64,000 bases of DNA from Lachnospiraceae bacterium (GCA_019423745.1 JAHZAV010000001.1:62001-126000), one strand, 5' to 3'. Positions 24,850 to 34,922 are shown, numbered from the stretch's first letter. Translations and numbers: made by a program. Notes: a model not told the origin generated them from the sequence alone.

Positions 24850-27495
24850 ATGGCTGAATTAACCCCGATGATGCAGCAATATATGGAGACAAAAAAAGAA
24901 TATAAGGACTGTATTTTATTTTATAGACTTGGTGATTTTTATGAAATGTTTTTTGAAGATGCGCTGACTGCATCCAGAGAGCTGGAGATCACACTGACTG
25001 GAAAAAATTGTGGACTGGAAGAGCGGGCACCCATGTGTGGTGTCCCTTATCATGCAGTGGACAGTTATTTAAACCGCCTTGTCAGCAAGGGATATAAGGT
25101 GGCAATCTGTGAGCAGATGGAGGATCCGGCGACTACGAAAGGTATTGTGAGGCGGGAGGTTGTCCGGATTGTGACACCGGGAACAAATCTGGATACACAA
25201 GCATTGGACGAGACAAAAAACAATTACATTATGTGTGTTGCCTATATAGGAGACCGATACGGAGTGTCTGTTGCCGATGTTACCACAGGGGACTATTTTG
25301 TTACAGAACTGGATGAAAGCAGCAAATTATTTGACGAAATTAATCGGTTTATGCCATCAGAGCTTGTATGCAATGAGGCGTTCTATATGAGTGGGATGGA
25401 TCTGGACGACCTGAAAGAGAGACTTGGAATTACCATTTATGCTTTGGATGCATGGTATTTTGATGATGCTATCTGTAAAAGGACGCTTCTGGAGCATTTT
25501 AAGACTGGTTCATTGGAAGGTCTTGGTTTGGGAGATTATGACTGTGGCGTTATTGGTGCAGGAGCGCTTCTTGTATATTTGAAAGAGACGCAGAAAACAG
25601 ATCTATGTCAGCTTACCAGACTAACAGGCTATGCAGCAGGAAAATATATGCTTTTGGATAGTTCCAGCAGAAGAAATCTGGAGCTGTGTGAAACCTTACG
25701 GGAAAAACAAAAAAAGGGTTCTCTGCTTTGGGTTCTTGACAAGACAAAGACGGCGATGGGAGCCAGAACTTTAAGAGGGATGCTGGAGCAGCCTTTAATT
25801 GAGAAAAAAACTATCGTAGAGAGACTGGATGCAGTACAGGAATTAAAGGATAATGCTATATGCAGAGAGGAAATACGGGAATATCTTTCACCTATCTATG
25901 ATCTGGAACGGCTTCTTAGCAAGGTAGCCTATAAATCAGCCAATCCAAGAGATATGATAGCTTTTTGGAGTTCTCTTTCAATGCTTCCGCATATCCGTTG
26001 CATTTTGGAAGATATGAAGAGCCCGCTTCTGAAAAAAATATATGAAAGCATGGATCCACTGGAAGATTTATACAGCCTTATTTCCAGTGCTATATGTGAT
26101 GAGCCTCCGCTTGCAATGAAGGAAGGGGGGATTATTCGGGAAGGGTACAACGAAGAGGTCGACCGCCTAAGAAATGCAAAAACAGAAGGAAAAGACTGGC
26201 TTGCCAAATTAGAAGAGGAAGAACGGGAAAAAACCGGCATTAAAAATCTGAGGATTCGTTACAATAAAGTATTTGGATATTATCTTGAGGTGACTAATTC
26301 TTTTAAACATCTTGTGCCGGAATATTATACGAGAAAGCAGACGCTGGCTAATGCGGAACGCTATATTATCCCGCGCTTAAAAGAGCTGGAAGATACGATT
26401 CTTGGCGCTGAAGATAAGCTCTATGCTCTGGAATATGAATTGTATTGCGAAGTACGTGACACAGTTGGAAAAGAAATTGTAAGAATACAAAAAACTGCGA
26501 AAGCTGTGGCAGAATTGGACACATTAGCTTCCCTGGCGTTTGTGGCAGAAAGAAATCATTATGTACGTCCCCGGATTAACGAAAAAGGTGTCATCAATAT
26601 AAAGGATGGGCGGCATCCTGTTGTAGAGCAGATGATACCTAATGATATGTTTATTGCCAATGATACATATCTAGATGATAAAAAAAATCGGATTTCCGTA
26701 ATAACAGGGCCTAATATGGCGGGGAAATCAACCTATATGAGACAGACAGCACTAATCGTTCTAATGGCGCAAGTGGGATGCTTTGTACCGGCTTCCAAAG
26801 CAGATATTGGCATTGTGGACCGAATCTTTACCAGGGTAGGGGCATCGGATGACCTGGCATCGGGACAGAGTACTTTTATGGTAGAAATGACAGAAGTGGC
26901 AAATATTTTAAGAAATGCAACAAGAAATAGTTTGCTGATTCTGGATGAGATTGGAAGGGGAACCAGTACTTTTGACGGCCTTAGTATTGCCTGGGCGGTA
27001 ATTGAGCATATCAGCAATACGCGGCTTCTGGGTGCCAAAACGCTTTTTGCCACACATTATCATGAACTGACGGAATTGGAAGGGAAAATTGATAATGTCA
27101 ATAATTATTGTATTGCAGTAAAAGAAAAAGGCGATGACATTGTATTTTTAAGAAAAATTGTAAAAGGAGGGGCTGACCGCAGTTATGGAATTCAGGTTGC
27201 CAAACTTGCGGGAGTGCCGGAATCTGTAATTGAAAGGGCAAGAGAAATTGCAGAGGAGCTTTCCTATGCGGATATCACCACACGGGTAAAAGATATTGCT
27301 GTGGGAGGACATGAAGCGCGAAAGAAAGTTAAGAAATATGATGAAGTGGATCTGGCACAGATGTCTTTGTTCGATACAGTGAAGGATGATGATGTGCTTG
27401 AAGAAATAAAGAATCTGGATGTCAGTCATCTGACACCTATTGATGCGTTAAATACGCTGTATCAGCTTCAGAACAAATTAAAGAACAGGTGGTAG
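24850..27495 (+). CDS. mutS: DNA mismatch repair protein MutS
   Basis: MutS recognises mismatches and small loops and then recruits MutL. The 881-residue protein is complete: the mismatch-binding domain begins TPMMQQYMETKKEYKDCILF and has the conserved Phe-x-Glu in GDFYEMF, followed by connector, lever and clamp domains. The ATPase carries Walker A GPNMAGKS near residue 620, Walker B LLILDEIGRGTSTFDGLS and the H-loop ATHYHELTELE. The end has a beta-clamp-like QMSLF peptide. mutL follows directly, with the mutS stop 2 bases before its start. Confidence 0.97.
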   Translation: MAELTPMMQQYMETKKEYKDCILFYRLGDFYEMFFEDALTASRELEITLTGKNCGLEERAPMCGVPYHAVDSYLNRLVSKGYKVAICEQMEDPATTKGIVRREVVRIVTPGTNLDTQALDETKNNYIMCVAYIGDRYGVSVADVTTGDYFVTELDESSKLFDEINRFMPSELVCNEAFYMSGMDLDDLKERLGITIYALDAWYFDDAICKRTLLEHFKTGSLEGLGLGDYDCGVIGAGALLVYLKETQKTDLCQLTRLTGYAAGKYMLLDSSSRRNLELCETLREKQKKGSLLWVLDKTKTAMGARTLRGMLEQPLIEKKTIVERLDAVQELKDNAICREEIREYLSPIYDLERLLSKVAYKSANPRDMIAFWSSLSMLPHIRCILEDMKSPLLKKIYESMDPLEDLYSLISSAICDEPPLAMKEGGIIREGYNEEVDRLRNAKTEGKDWLAKLEEEEREKTGIKNLRIRYNKVFGYYLEVTNSFKHLVPEYYTRKQTLANAERYIIPRLKELEDTILGAEDKLYALEYELYCEVRDTVGKEIVRIQKTAKAVAELDTLASLAFVAERNHYVRPRINEKGVINIKDGRHPVVEQMIPNDMFIANDTYLDDKKNRISVITGPNMAGKSTYMRQTALIVLMAQVGCFVPASKADIGIVDRIFTRVGASDDLASGQSTFMVEMTEVANILRNATRNSLLILDEIGRGTSTFDGLSIAWAVIEHISNTRLLGAKTLFATHYHELTELEGKIDNVNNYCIAVKEKGDDIVFLRKIVKGGADRSYGIQVAKLAGVPESVIERAREIAEELSYADITTRVKDIAVGGHEARKKVKKYDEVDLAQMSLFDTVKDDDVLEEIKNLDVSHLTPIDALNTLYQLQNKLKNRW

Positions 27496-27497
27496 AT

Positions 27498-29480
27498 ATG
27501 AACAAAATACAGGTTTTAGATCAGGTGACAATCGATAAGATTGCTGCTGGAGAAGTAATAGAAAGACCTGCATCTATCGTAAAAGAGCTGACAGAAAATT
27601 CTATAGATGCAGGAGCGACTTCTGTGGCAGTAGAAATAAAGGAAGGTGGGATTTCGTTTATTCGGGTAACAGATAATGGATATGGAATTGCAAAGGAAGA
27701 TATTCCGAATGCTTTTTTGCGCCATTCCACCAGCAAGATCCGTACAGCAGAGGATCTCGTCCACATAGCATCATTAGGATTTCGGGGAGAGGCACTATCC
27801 AGTATAGCAGCCGTATCACAGGTGGAGTTAATTACAAAAACAAGAGAAAATGCTTTTGGCTCGTCTTATAGAATTGAAGGTGGAAGAGAGACAGCTTTTG
27901 AGGATATCGGTGCACCGGATGGTACCACATTTTTAGTAAGACAGCTTTTCTATAATACACCTGCGCGAAGAAAATTTTTAAAAACAGCTATGACAGAAGC
28001 AAGTCATGTGGGCGATCTAATCATGCGGCTTGCACTTTCTCATCCGGAAATTTCTTTCCAGTTTTATAATAATGGACAATCTAAAATCCATACATCGGGT
28101 AATGGGAATTTAAAAGATGTCATTTATCATGTGTATGGAAGGGAGATTGCGGGACATCTTTTAGAAGTGCATTATGAAATGAACGGATTGAAAATAAATG
28201 GGTATATTGGAGAACCTTTAATTTCGAGAGGAAATCGTAATTTTGAGAATTATTTTATAAATGGACGTTATATTAAAAGTAATATAGTATCAAAAGCAAT
28301 TGAAGATACTTATAAGGATTTTCAGATGCAACATAAATATCCTTTTACTGTATTGCATCTAACTATAGATTCCCAGGATATTGATGTTAATGTACATCCT
28401 ACTAAGATGGAAATCCGTTTCCAAAATCAGCAGGAAATATATAAAGCTGTATGTGAGGCTGTGGGTCGTTCCCTCCATCAAGAAGAATTAATTCCCGAGG
28501 TAGAATTACCAGAGCCTTCAAATGTCCCCTTGAAAGAAACTGAAAAACAGAGCGCGCTCGGCTTTGGTAAATGTCGGGATGAAGAAAAACAGAGTACGCT
28601 CTATAAAAAACAGAGCGCGCTCCAAAATAATGAAATCGAGAATAGTGAAAAACAGAGTGCAATCCACGAAAAAAGCCAGCAAAGAGACCTGAATTATTTT
28701 ATGGACAAAATGAGAGAGAGAGTTCTTTCTTACCATCAACAAAATTCTTCTGCCGAGGTAGTAAAACAAGGAGAGATATTTAAACCTGAAAAGCAGATAG
28801 ATAAAATCAAGGAAGCAGTTAATTATCGTAAGAATACAGAGGAATCCTCTGAAAAGCAGATGCACCTTTTTGAAGATAAGCTTTTAAGCAGAGCTTCTGT
28901 ATCTGAACACAAAATAATAGGACAGATATTTGATACATACTGGCTTGTACAATATAAAGACAATTTGTATATTATCGATCAACACGCAGCACATGAAAGA
29001 GTTCTTTATGAAAAAACGCTTAATGGAATGAAGACAAGGAGTTTTACTTCTCAGAATATTAGTCCACCTATTATACTAAATTTGTCTATGCAGGAAGCAC
29101 AGCTTTTAAATGCTTATATGGACAGATTTGAAAAAATTGGTTTTGAAATAGAAGAATTTGGTCAGGATTCCTATGCCGTGCGGGCTGTTCCGGATAATTT
29201 GTTTAATATTGCAAAAAAGGAATTGCTTATGGAGATGATTGACAGCTTATCCGATGAGATTTATACTGGACTGGCACCGAATATCATTGACGAGAAGATT
29301 GCGTCTATGTCCTGTAAGGCGGCAGTAAAGGGAAAAATGCAACTATCGGCAAGGGAAGCGGAAACATTGATAGAGGAACTGTTGAAGTTGGAAAATCCTT
29401 ATCACTGCCCTCATGGAAGACCCACGATCATTGCAATGAGTAAGCGGGAGCTGGAAAAGAAGTTTAAGAGGATCGTATAA
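27498..29480 (+). CDS. mutL: DNA mismatch repair endonuclease MutL
   Basis: MutL couples mismatch recognition to strand incision. The N-terminal GHKL ATPase (residues 1-330) shows IAAGEVIERPASIVKELTEN, DNGYGI and GFRGEAL. The C-terminal domain (about 470-660) keeps the endonuclease motif DQHAAHERVLYE near residue 494 and the zinc-site CPHGRP near 637, so it is a nicking-type MutL as expected without MutH. The linker (about 335-470) contains a seven-residue repeat array (see findings). The start was set at ATG 27498, with GGTGG upstream; a GTG at 27489 is less likely. miaA overlaps the stop by one base. Confidence 0.96.
   Translation: MNKIQVLDQVTIDKIAAGEVIERPASIVKELTENSIDAGATSVAVEIKEGGISFIRVTDNGYGIAKEDIPNAFLRHSTSKIRTAEDLVHIASLGFRGEALSSIAAVSQVELITKTRENAFGSSYRIEGGRETAFEDIGAPDGTTFLVRQLFYNTPARRKFLKTAMTEASHVGDLIMRLALSHPEISFQFYNNGQSKIHTSGNGNLKDVIYHVYGREIAGHLLEVHYEMNGLKINGYIGEPLISRGNRNFENYFINGRYIKSNIVSKAIEDTYKDFQMQHKYPFTVLHLTIDSQDIDVNVHPTKMEIRFQNQQEIYKAVCEAVGRSLHQEELIPEVELPEPSNVPLKETEKQSALGFGKCRDEEKQSTLYKKQSALQNNEIENSEKQSAIHEKSQQRDLNYFMDKMRERVLSYHQQNSSAEVVKQGEIFKPEKQIDKIKEAVNYRKNTEESSEKQMHLFEDKLLSRASVSEHKIIGQIFDTYWLVQYKDNLYIIDQHAAHERVLYEKTLNGMKTRSFTSQNISPPIILNLSMQEAQLLNAYMDRFEKIGFEIEEFGQDSYAVRAVPDNLFNIAKKELLMEMIDSLSDEIYTGLAPNIIDEKIASMSCKAAVKGKMQLSAREAETLIEELLKLENPYHCPHGRPTIIAMSKRELEKKFKRIV
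28547..28664 (+). repeat. 21-bp-phased repeat in the mutL linker with palindromic cores
   Basis: ACAGAGCGCGCTC-like units occur with cores at 28550, 28592, 28613 and 28655, spaced 42, 21 and 42 bases. Two cores are the perfect palindrome GAGCGCGCTC; the others are GAGTACGCTC and GAGTGCAATC. In protein they give KQSAL, KQSTL, KQSAL and KQSAI at exact multiples of seven residues. Confidence 0.9.
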
Positions 29481-30415
29481 TGAAAAAGCCATTAATTATA
29501 TTGACAGGTCCGACAGCAGTAGGAAAAACAAACTTGTCTATCTCTCTTGCAAAGGAAATAGGAGGAGAGATAGTTTCTGCTGATTCTATGCAGGTATATA
29601 AATATATGGATATTGGGACGGCTAAAATTCGTCCGGAAGAACAGCAAGGTGTTATCCATCATATGATAGACGTTCTGGATCCCTGGGAGGACTTCAATGT
29701 TGTACGTTTTCAGAAAATGGCGTTGGAATGCCTTGACAAAATCTGGAAAAGAGGAAGTGTTCCTATTGTGACAGGCGGGACCGGATTTTACATTCAGGCA
29801 CTTCTATATAACATTAATTTTACCGAAAATAAAGAAGATTTTTCTTTAAGAAGAAAACTGGAAGCATATGCTCAAGATAACGGAGCAGAAGCGCTCCATG
29901 CCATGCTTGCAAAGGTAGATGAAAGATCAGCGGAGCAAATACATGCCAACAATGTCAAAAGGGTGGTCCGAGCTTTAGAATTTTATTACCAGACCGGTAA
30001 AAAGATATCGGAACATAATGAAGAAGAGAGAAGAAGAACGTCACCTTATGATTTTTGTTATTTTGTGCTGAATGATGAAAGACAGCATCTTTATTCCAGA
30101 ATTGACAAAAGGGTTGATCAGATGATGGAAGAAGGACTGCTTGATGAAGTGCAAAAACTAAGAGAAATGGGATGTAACAGCACTATGGTATCTATGCAGG
30201 GACTGGGATATAAGGAGATTCTTTCATATTTAGAAGGAGAATTTACTCTGGATGAAGCGGTATATCGCATCAAAAGAGATACCCGGCATTTTGCAAAAAG
30301 ACAGATTACCTGGTTTAAGAGGGAGAAGGATGTGATCTGGCTCAATAAGCCGGATTATGGTTACGATGAAGCGAAAATAAGGGCTGAGGTCATTTCGCAT
30401 TATCTACAACGGTAA
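29480..30415 (+). CDS. miaA: tRNA dimethylallyltransferase MiaA
   Basis: MiaA transfers the dimethylallyl group to N6 of A37 in tRNAs reading U-starting codons, the substrate for MiaB. The P-loop GPTAVGKT is at about residues 10-17, followed by the catalytic DSMQVYKYMDIGTAK region, GGTGFYIQALLY and the tRNA-binding QITWFKRE near the end. The 311-residue length is normal. Start and mutL stop share one base (TAATG), the classic mutL-miaA junction. Confidence 0.97.
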   Translation: MKKPLIILTGPTAVGKTNLSISLAKEIGGEIVSADSMQVYKYMDIGTAKIRPEEQQGVIHHMIDVLDPWEDFNVVRFQKMALECLDKIWKRGSVPIVTGGTGFYIQALLYNINFTENKEDFSLRRKLEAYAQDNGAEALHAMLAKVDERSAEQIHANNVKRVVRALEFYYQTGKKISEHNEEERRRTSPYDFCYFVLNDERQHLYSRIDKRVDQMMEEGLLDEVQKLREMGCNSTMVSMQGLGYKEILSYLEGEFTLDEAVYRIKRDTRHFAKRQITWFKREKDVIWLNKPDYGYDEAKIRAEVISHYLQR

Positions 30416-30447
30416 TTATGTGAATATACAAAAGGGGAGAGATGGAA

Positions 30448-30768
30448 ATGTTCAAAAAATTATTCGGAGGTTTCGGAGGCTCTAAATTCTTAAAACGGAT
30501 GAATCCTTTGATGGAGTTGTATGCCCACAGTCATAACAGTAAAAAAACCTATCGGGAGTTGTTAGCGTTGGAACCTCTGATTCGAACAAAAGGGGAGAGA
30601 GCGATTTATAACTTAAATCGCGCCGGAATTTTGTATGACATGTATGAGTACAAGGAAGCGGCGGATATTATGCGTGAGATTCCGGCTTTGAATCCGGAAT
30701 TTGATGCACAGTGTGCAGAAATGAAGACGAAAATTATGGCTGCTATGACAAGAGGAGAACACAGATAA
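30448..30768 (+). CDS. Small TPR-like helical protein, unknown function
   Basis: This 106-residue protein begins with a glycine- and phenylalanine-rich amphipathic stretch (MFKKLFGGFGGSKFLKR) and continues as helices with TPR-like spacing (TYRELLALEPLIR, RAIYNLNRAGILYDMYEYKE, AADIMREIPALNPEF). It may bind a partner protein or the membrane. ATGs at 30442 and 30448 are both possible; 30448 is better spaced from AGGGGAG. Its stop overlaps the next start by one base, so it is tied to the methionine gamma-lyase-like gene. No characterised family is recognised. Confidence 0.75.
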   Translation: MFKKLFGGFGGSKFLKRMNPLMELYAHSHNSKKTYRELLALEPLIRTKGERAIYNLNRAGILYDMYEYKEAADIMREIPALNPEFDAQCAEMKTKIMAAMTRGEHR

Positions 30769-32057
30769 TGCAGGATATAAACATAGAACAAATGTATGAA
30801 AGCTTGGGGATTTCAAAATCTGTTCTGGATTTTGGAATGCAGGCGGAAAAGAAATTGAAGGAGCGTTTTGAAACGATTGATCATATTGCAGAATACAACC
30901 AGTTAAAAGTAATCCATGCTATGCAGAAAAATCGTGTCAGCGAAGGATGCTTCCATTATGCAAGTGGATATGGGTATGATGATCAGGGACGGGATACGCT
31001 GGAAAAAGTATATGCGGATGTGTTTCATACGGAGAGTGCACTTGTACGTCCGCAGATTGCATGTGGGACACATGCCCTTTCCCTTGCTCTGGGGGCGAAT
31101 TTAAGACCTGGAGATGAACTGCTGTCTCCAGTAGGAAAACCTTATGATACATTGGAAGAAGTGATTGGTATACGTCCGTCAGCAGGATCGCTGGCAGAAT
31201 ATGGAATTACCTATCGTCAGGTAGATCTTAAGCAGGACGGAAGTTTTGATTATGAAAAAATAGAAAAAGCGATTCATGATAAAACGAAGGTTGTTACTAT
31301 TCAGCGATCCAAGGGATATCAGACAAGACCCAGTTTTTCGGTTGCCCAAATTGGTGAGTTGATTCGTTTTGTGAAAAAGATCAAACCAGATGTTATCTGT
31401 ATGGTAGATAACTGCTACGGTGAATTTGTAGAGACAATAGAGCCTAGCGATGTGGGAGCAGATATGGTTGTAGGATCTTTGATAAAAAATCCAGGGGGAG
31501 GACTTGCGCCTATTGGCGGTTATATTGCAGGCAGACAGGATTTGATTGAGAATTGCGGGTATCGGCTGACTTCTCCGGGACTTGGCCGGGAAGTAGGAGC
31601 ATCTCTTGGAGTAATGCAGTCTTTTTATCAAGGGCTTTTTCTTGCGCCTACTGTAGTGGCAAGTGCATTGAAAGGGGCAATTCTTGCAGCCAACCTTTAT
31701 GAAACACTGGGATTTCCGGTTGTACCTAATGGTACAGAAAGCAGGCATGATATCATTCAGGCTGTAGAACTTGGAACAGCGGAAGGGGTTATTGCTTTTT
31801 GTCAGGGGATTCAGGCGGCAGCACCTGTCGATTCTTATGTGACTCCTGAACCATGGGCCATGCCTGGCTATGACAGTGATGTGATAATGGCTGCCGGGGC
31901 TTTTGTGCAAGGATCTTCTATAGAACTTAGTGCTGATGGACCTATAAAACCGCCATATGCTGTATATTTTCAGGGAGGGCTGACCTGGCCTCATGCCAAA
32001 CTTGGTATTTTAATGTCTCTGGAATATATGGTTCGGAAAGGATTGGTTCAAATATGA
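30768..32057 (+). CDS. Methionine gamma-lyase-like PLP enzyme (aluminium-resistance family)
   Basis: The 429-residue protein belongs to the PF06838 family, a fold-type I PLP group often labelled aluminium resistance protein. The PLP lysine is likely in GSLIKNPGGGLAPIGGYIAG (Lys near residue 241), and the cofactor-stacking region lies in RPQIACGTHALSLALGAN. The end, YAVYFQGGLTWPHAKLGILM, is family-typical. The reaction has not been settled for most members. In Firmicutes it often sits after miaA, as here. The start at 30768 overlaps the previous stop; the 3' end overlaps the flavoprotein gene by 4 bases. Confidence 0.9.
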   Translation: MQDINIEQMYESLGISKSVLDFGMQAEKKLKERFETIDHIAEYNQLKVIHAMQKNRVSEGCFHYASGYGYDDQGRDTLEKVYADVFHTESALVRPQIACGTHALSLALGANLRPGDELLSPVGKPYDTLEEVIGIRPSAGSLAEYGITYRQVDLKQDGSFDYEKIEKAIHDKTKVVTIQRSKGYQTRPSFSVAQIGELIRFVKKIKPDVICMVDNCYGEFVETIEPSDVGADMVVGSLIKNPGGGLAPIGGYIAGRQDLIENCGYRLTSPGLGREVGASLGVMQSFYQGLFLAPTVVASALKGAILAANLYETLGFPVVPNGTESRHDIIQAVELGTAEGVIAFCQGIQAAAPVDSYVTPEPWAMPGYDSDVIMAAGAFVQGSSIELSADGPIKPPYAVYFQGGLTWPHAKLGILMSLEYMVRKGLVQI

Positions 32058-33283
32058 GGAAAATCATTGTCATCGGAGGAGGAGCTTCAGGACTTGCTGC
32101 CTCCATCGCAGCGGCTAAAAAAGGCGCTAAGGTGACACTTCTTGAACAGAAAGAATTAGTGGGAAAGAAAATTCTCTCTACCGGAAACGGGCGATGCAAT
32201 TTGACAAATCTAGCCATGGGTCCTCAATATTACCGTGGCGGGGCCCCGGGAATAGTAGAGAAAATACTTCATTCTTTTGGGACAGATGATACAGTTAAGT
32301 TTTTTAGAGAGTTAGGAATTATAACAAAAAAACGAGGAACATACCTCTATCCCAAAAACGATCAGGCATCTTCGGTAAGGGAAGCGCTGGCATTGGGAGC
32401 AGCGCGTTTTCAAGTAGATATACATCTTCAGACAAAAGTGGAAGAAATTTCTTTTTTAAAAGGGCAATTTCATGTATGCGCAGTGGAAAATACGGAGAAA
32501 AGAAAGTTTGTTGGCGATAAAATAATTCTTGCAGCGGGAGGGAAGGCATATCCGGCTCTAGGATCAGACGGAAGTGGATATTTTTTAGTTAAATCACTGG
32601 GACATAGCATTAACAAGGTTTTTCCGGCATTGGTACAGCTTACATCTGATGATCCGGCATTCCGGAAATTGGCTGGTATAAGAAGTGATGCAAGAATTAC
32701 TCTTATGTGGGATGAAACGGTTGTGTGCACGGATCAGGGAGAGATTCAGTTTACAGACTATGGGCTTTCTGGGATTCCTGTTTTTCAGGTGAGCCGGTTT
32801 GCGGCGGCAGGTCTGCAGAAAGGGAAACGGATCTCTGTTTTTTTAGATTTCCTTCCAGAGATGACAGAGAAAGAGATATGCACGTTATTCCGACAAAAGA
32901 AAAAGGACTGGTGTAATAATACGGCGGAAGAATTTTTGAGAGGAATTTTTCATCGTAAACTGGTAAATGTGATTTTGACCAGAGCGCATATTCGCTGGTC
33001 GCAGAAAGCAGAGAACTTTTGTGAAGAAGATTTTATAAAAATCGCTGAAATCTGTAAAAAATTTGAAGTAAGGATTACAGGGACTCGTTCTTTTGAGCAG
33101 GCTCAGGTTTGTGCAGGCGGAGTTCCTCTTGAAGAAATCAGTCCCCTGACTATGGAATCGCTAAAGCGCCCGGGGTTATATGTAACGGGGGAACTTCTTG
33201 ATGTAGACGGTATGTGTGGAGGATATAACCTGCAGTGGGCCTGGTCAACAGGGTGTATAGCCGGAGAAGCTGCAGCACTGTAG
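32054..33283 (+). CDS. NAD(P)/FAD-dependent oxidoreductase, BaiN/HI0933 family
   Basis: The 409-residue flavoprotein has an N-terminal FAD-binding Rossmann motif (KIIVIGGGASGLAASIAAAK), then LLEQKELVGKKILSTGNGRC and NLTN. The end has AQVCAGGVPLEEISPLTMES and GELLDVDGMCGGYNLQWAWS, both diagnostic of the HI0933/BaiN group. A few members act on bile-acid intermediates, but most have no known substrate, so no function should be read in. ATGA overlap couples it to the upstream gene. Confidence 0.92.
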   Translation: MRKIIVIGGGASGLAASIAAAKKGAKVTLLEQKELVGKKILSTGNGRCNLTNLAMGPQYYRGGAPGIVEKILHSFGTDDTVKFFRELGIITKKRGTYLYPKNDQASSVREALALGAARFQVDIHLQTKVEEISFLKGQFHVCAVENTEKRKFVGDKIILAAGGKAYPALGSDGSGYFLVKSLGHSINKVFPALVQLTSDDPAFRKLAGIRSDARITLMWDETVVCTDQGEIQFTDYGLSGIPVFQVSRFAAAGLQKGKRISVFLDFLPEMTEKEICTLFRQKKKDWCNNTAEEFLRGIFHRKLVNVILTRAHIRWSQKAENFCEEDFIKIAEICKKFEVRITGTRSFEQAQVCAGGVPLEEISPLTMESLKRPGLYVTGELLDVDGMCGGYNLQWAWSTGCIAGEAAAL

Positions 33284-33308
33284 AAAACACAGGAAAGGAA
33301 GTACATTT

Positions 33309-34922
33309 ATGATCAGAGTTCACCAGTTGAAATTAAATATTGATCATACAGAAGCGGATCTTAGGAGGAAACTTTTAAAAACCCTCCATGTGAAAGAAGA
33401 TGCGCTTCTTTCATATCAGATTGAGAAAAGGTCGCTGGATGCACGAAAAAAGCCACAACTTTGTTATGTATATACGGTGGCTGTTCAAATAAAAAATGAA
33501 AAGGATTTTTTGAAGAAAAACAGGAATTCCAACATTCAGGTCACTACTCTCAAGCAGTATCATATGCAAATTGAAGGAACAAGAAGGTTGGTGGACAGGC
33601 CGGTTATTGTAGGAAGTGGTCCGGCTGGTTTGTTTTGTGCTTACGCACTTGCCAAGGCCGGATATAGGCCTATTCTTATTGAAAGAGGAATGCCTGTTGA
33701 ACAGCGAAAAAAAGATGTGGAAAAATTTTGGGAAACCCGGACCCTTGATCCAGAGTCGAATGTTCAATTTGGAGAAGGAGGTGCGGGTACGTTCTCTGAT
33801 GGAAAGTTGAACACACTTGTAAAAGATAAAGACGGACGCGGAAGAAAAGTATTGGAAATTTTTGTGGAGAACGGTGCTCCGGCAGAAATTTTATATGTTA
33901 ATAAACCGCATATTGGGACAGACCTATTGATGTCTATTGTAGCAAATATACGAAAAGAAATTCTTGAGGCAGGAGGGGACGTCTGTTTTCATACGAGAAT
34001 GGATCGTATTCTGCAAGATGATAAAGGTTCTTTGAAAGAATTGCTTGTTACAGACACTGTTACAGGCGAAAGCCGTTTCATTCAAGCACAAGTCTGTGTA
34101 CTTGCTGTTGGGCACAGTGCGCGTGATACATTTTTTATGCTGGAGGAAGAAAAGGTAAGCATGGAGGCGAAAGCCTTTGCTGTAGGAATTCGTATTGAAC
34201 ATCCTCAGACGATGATTGATCTATCCCAGTACGGAAGTACAGACCTTCCGCTTCCTGCAGCCGCTTACAAGCTGACCGCCTCATTGCCTGATGGAAGAGG
34301 GGTGTACACTTTCTGCATGTGTCCAGGTGGTTACGTAGTGAATGCTTCATCGGAAAAAGGATATCTTGCGGTAAATGGGATGAGTTATCATGACAGAGCA
34401 GGAGTAAATGCTAATAGTGCTGTTGTAGTCACTATTTCGCCAGAGGATTATGGGGGAGAAGGCGCTCTTGCTGGGATTGAATTTCAACGCAAACTGGAAA
34501 AAGCAGCTTTTGAAGCGGGAAGAGGTCTTGTCCCTGTTCAGTTGTTTGGAGATTTCTGCCAGGGGAAAATAACAGAAAAATTGGGAGAAATTATACCGCA
34601 AATTAAAGGAGGATACGTTTTTGGAGATGTCAGAGGGATTTTTCCAGAATTTATTTCCTCTGCTTTAGAAAAAGGTGTCAAAGCCTTTGGTGCCAAAATT
34701 CCAGGTTATGACAGAGGGGATGCTGTACTTGCCGGGGTGGAGAGCCGTACTTCCTCGCCAGTTCGCATTTTACGAGATGAAAATCTTGAGGGAAGCATGA
34801 GGGGGCTTTACCCTTGCGGCGAGGGCGCGGGCTATGCCGGAGGAATTACTTCGGCTGCAATGGATGGCCTAAAAACAGCGGAAGCAATCGCCAGAAAATA
34901 TCAACCTTTCGACAAAGCATAG
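33309..34922 (+). CDS. FAD-dependent oxidoreductase (NAD(P)/FAD-dependent, FAD-dependent protein C-terminal type)
   Basis: The 537-residue protein has a 100-residue N-terminal domain with alpha/beta features (IRVHQLKLNIDHTEADLRRK) ahead of the FAD motif VIVGSGPAGLFCAYALAKAG near residue 100. Later motifs are NVQFGEGGAGTFSDGKLNT and YPCGEGAGYAGGITSAAMDG near the end, which recur in an abundant uncharacterised Firmicutes family. Its N-terminal domain may bind RNA or another partner; this is not shown. It follows the BaiN-like gene by 25 bases with an AAAGGAAG box. Confidence 0.9.
   Translation: MIRVHQLKLNIDHTEADLRRKLLKTLHVKEDALLSYQIEKRSLDARKKPQLCYVYTVAVQIKNEKDFLKKNRNSNIQVTTLKQYHMQIEGTRRLVDRPVIVGSGPAGLFCAYALAKAGYRPILIERGMPVEQRKKDVEKFWETRTLDPESNVQFGEGGAGTFSDGKLNTLVKDKDGRGRKVLEIFVENGAPAEILYVNKPHIGTDLLMSIVANIRKEILEAGGDVCFHTRMDRILQDDKGSLKELLVTDTVTGESRFIQAQVCVLAVGHSARDTFFMLEEEKVSMEAKAFAVGIRIEHPQTMIDLSQYGSTDLPLPAAAYKLTASLPDGRGVYTFCMCPGGYVVNASSEKGYLAVNGMSYHDRAGVNANSAVVVTISPEDYGGEGALAGIEFQRKLEKAAFEAGRGLVPVQLFGDFCQGKITEKLGEIIPQIKGGYVFGDVRGIFPEFISSALEKGVKAFGAKIPGYDRGDAVLAGVESRTSSPVRILRDENLEGSMRGLYPCGEGAGYAGGITSAAMDGLKTAEAIARKYQPFDKA

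Noticed and set aside
31179..31994. Open frame of about 270 codons on the minus strand opposite the methionine gamma-lyase-like gene
   Set aside because: The composition (Arg, Ser, Cys and His rich) is that of a shadow frame and the plus-strand protein is a clear family member.
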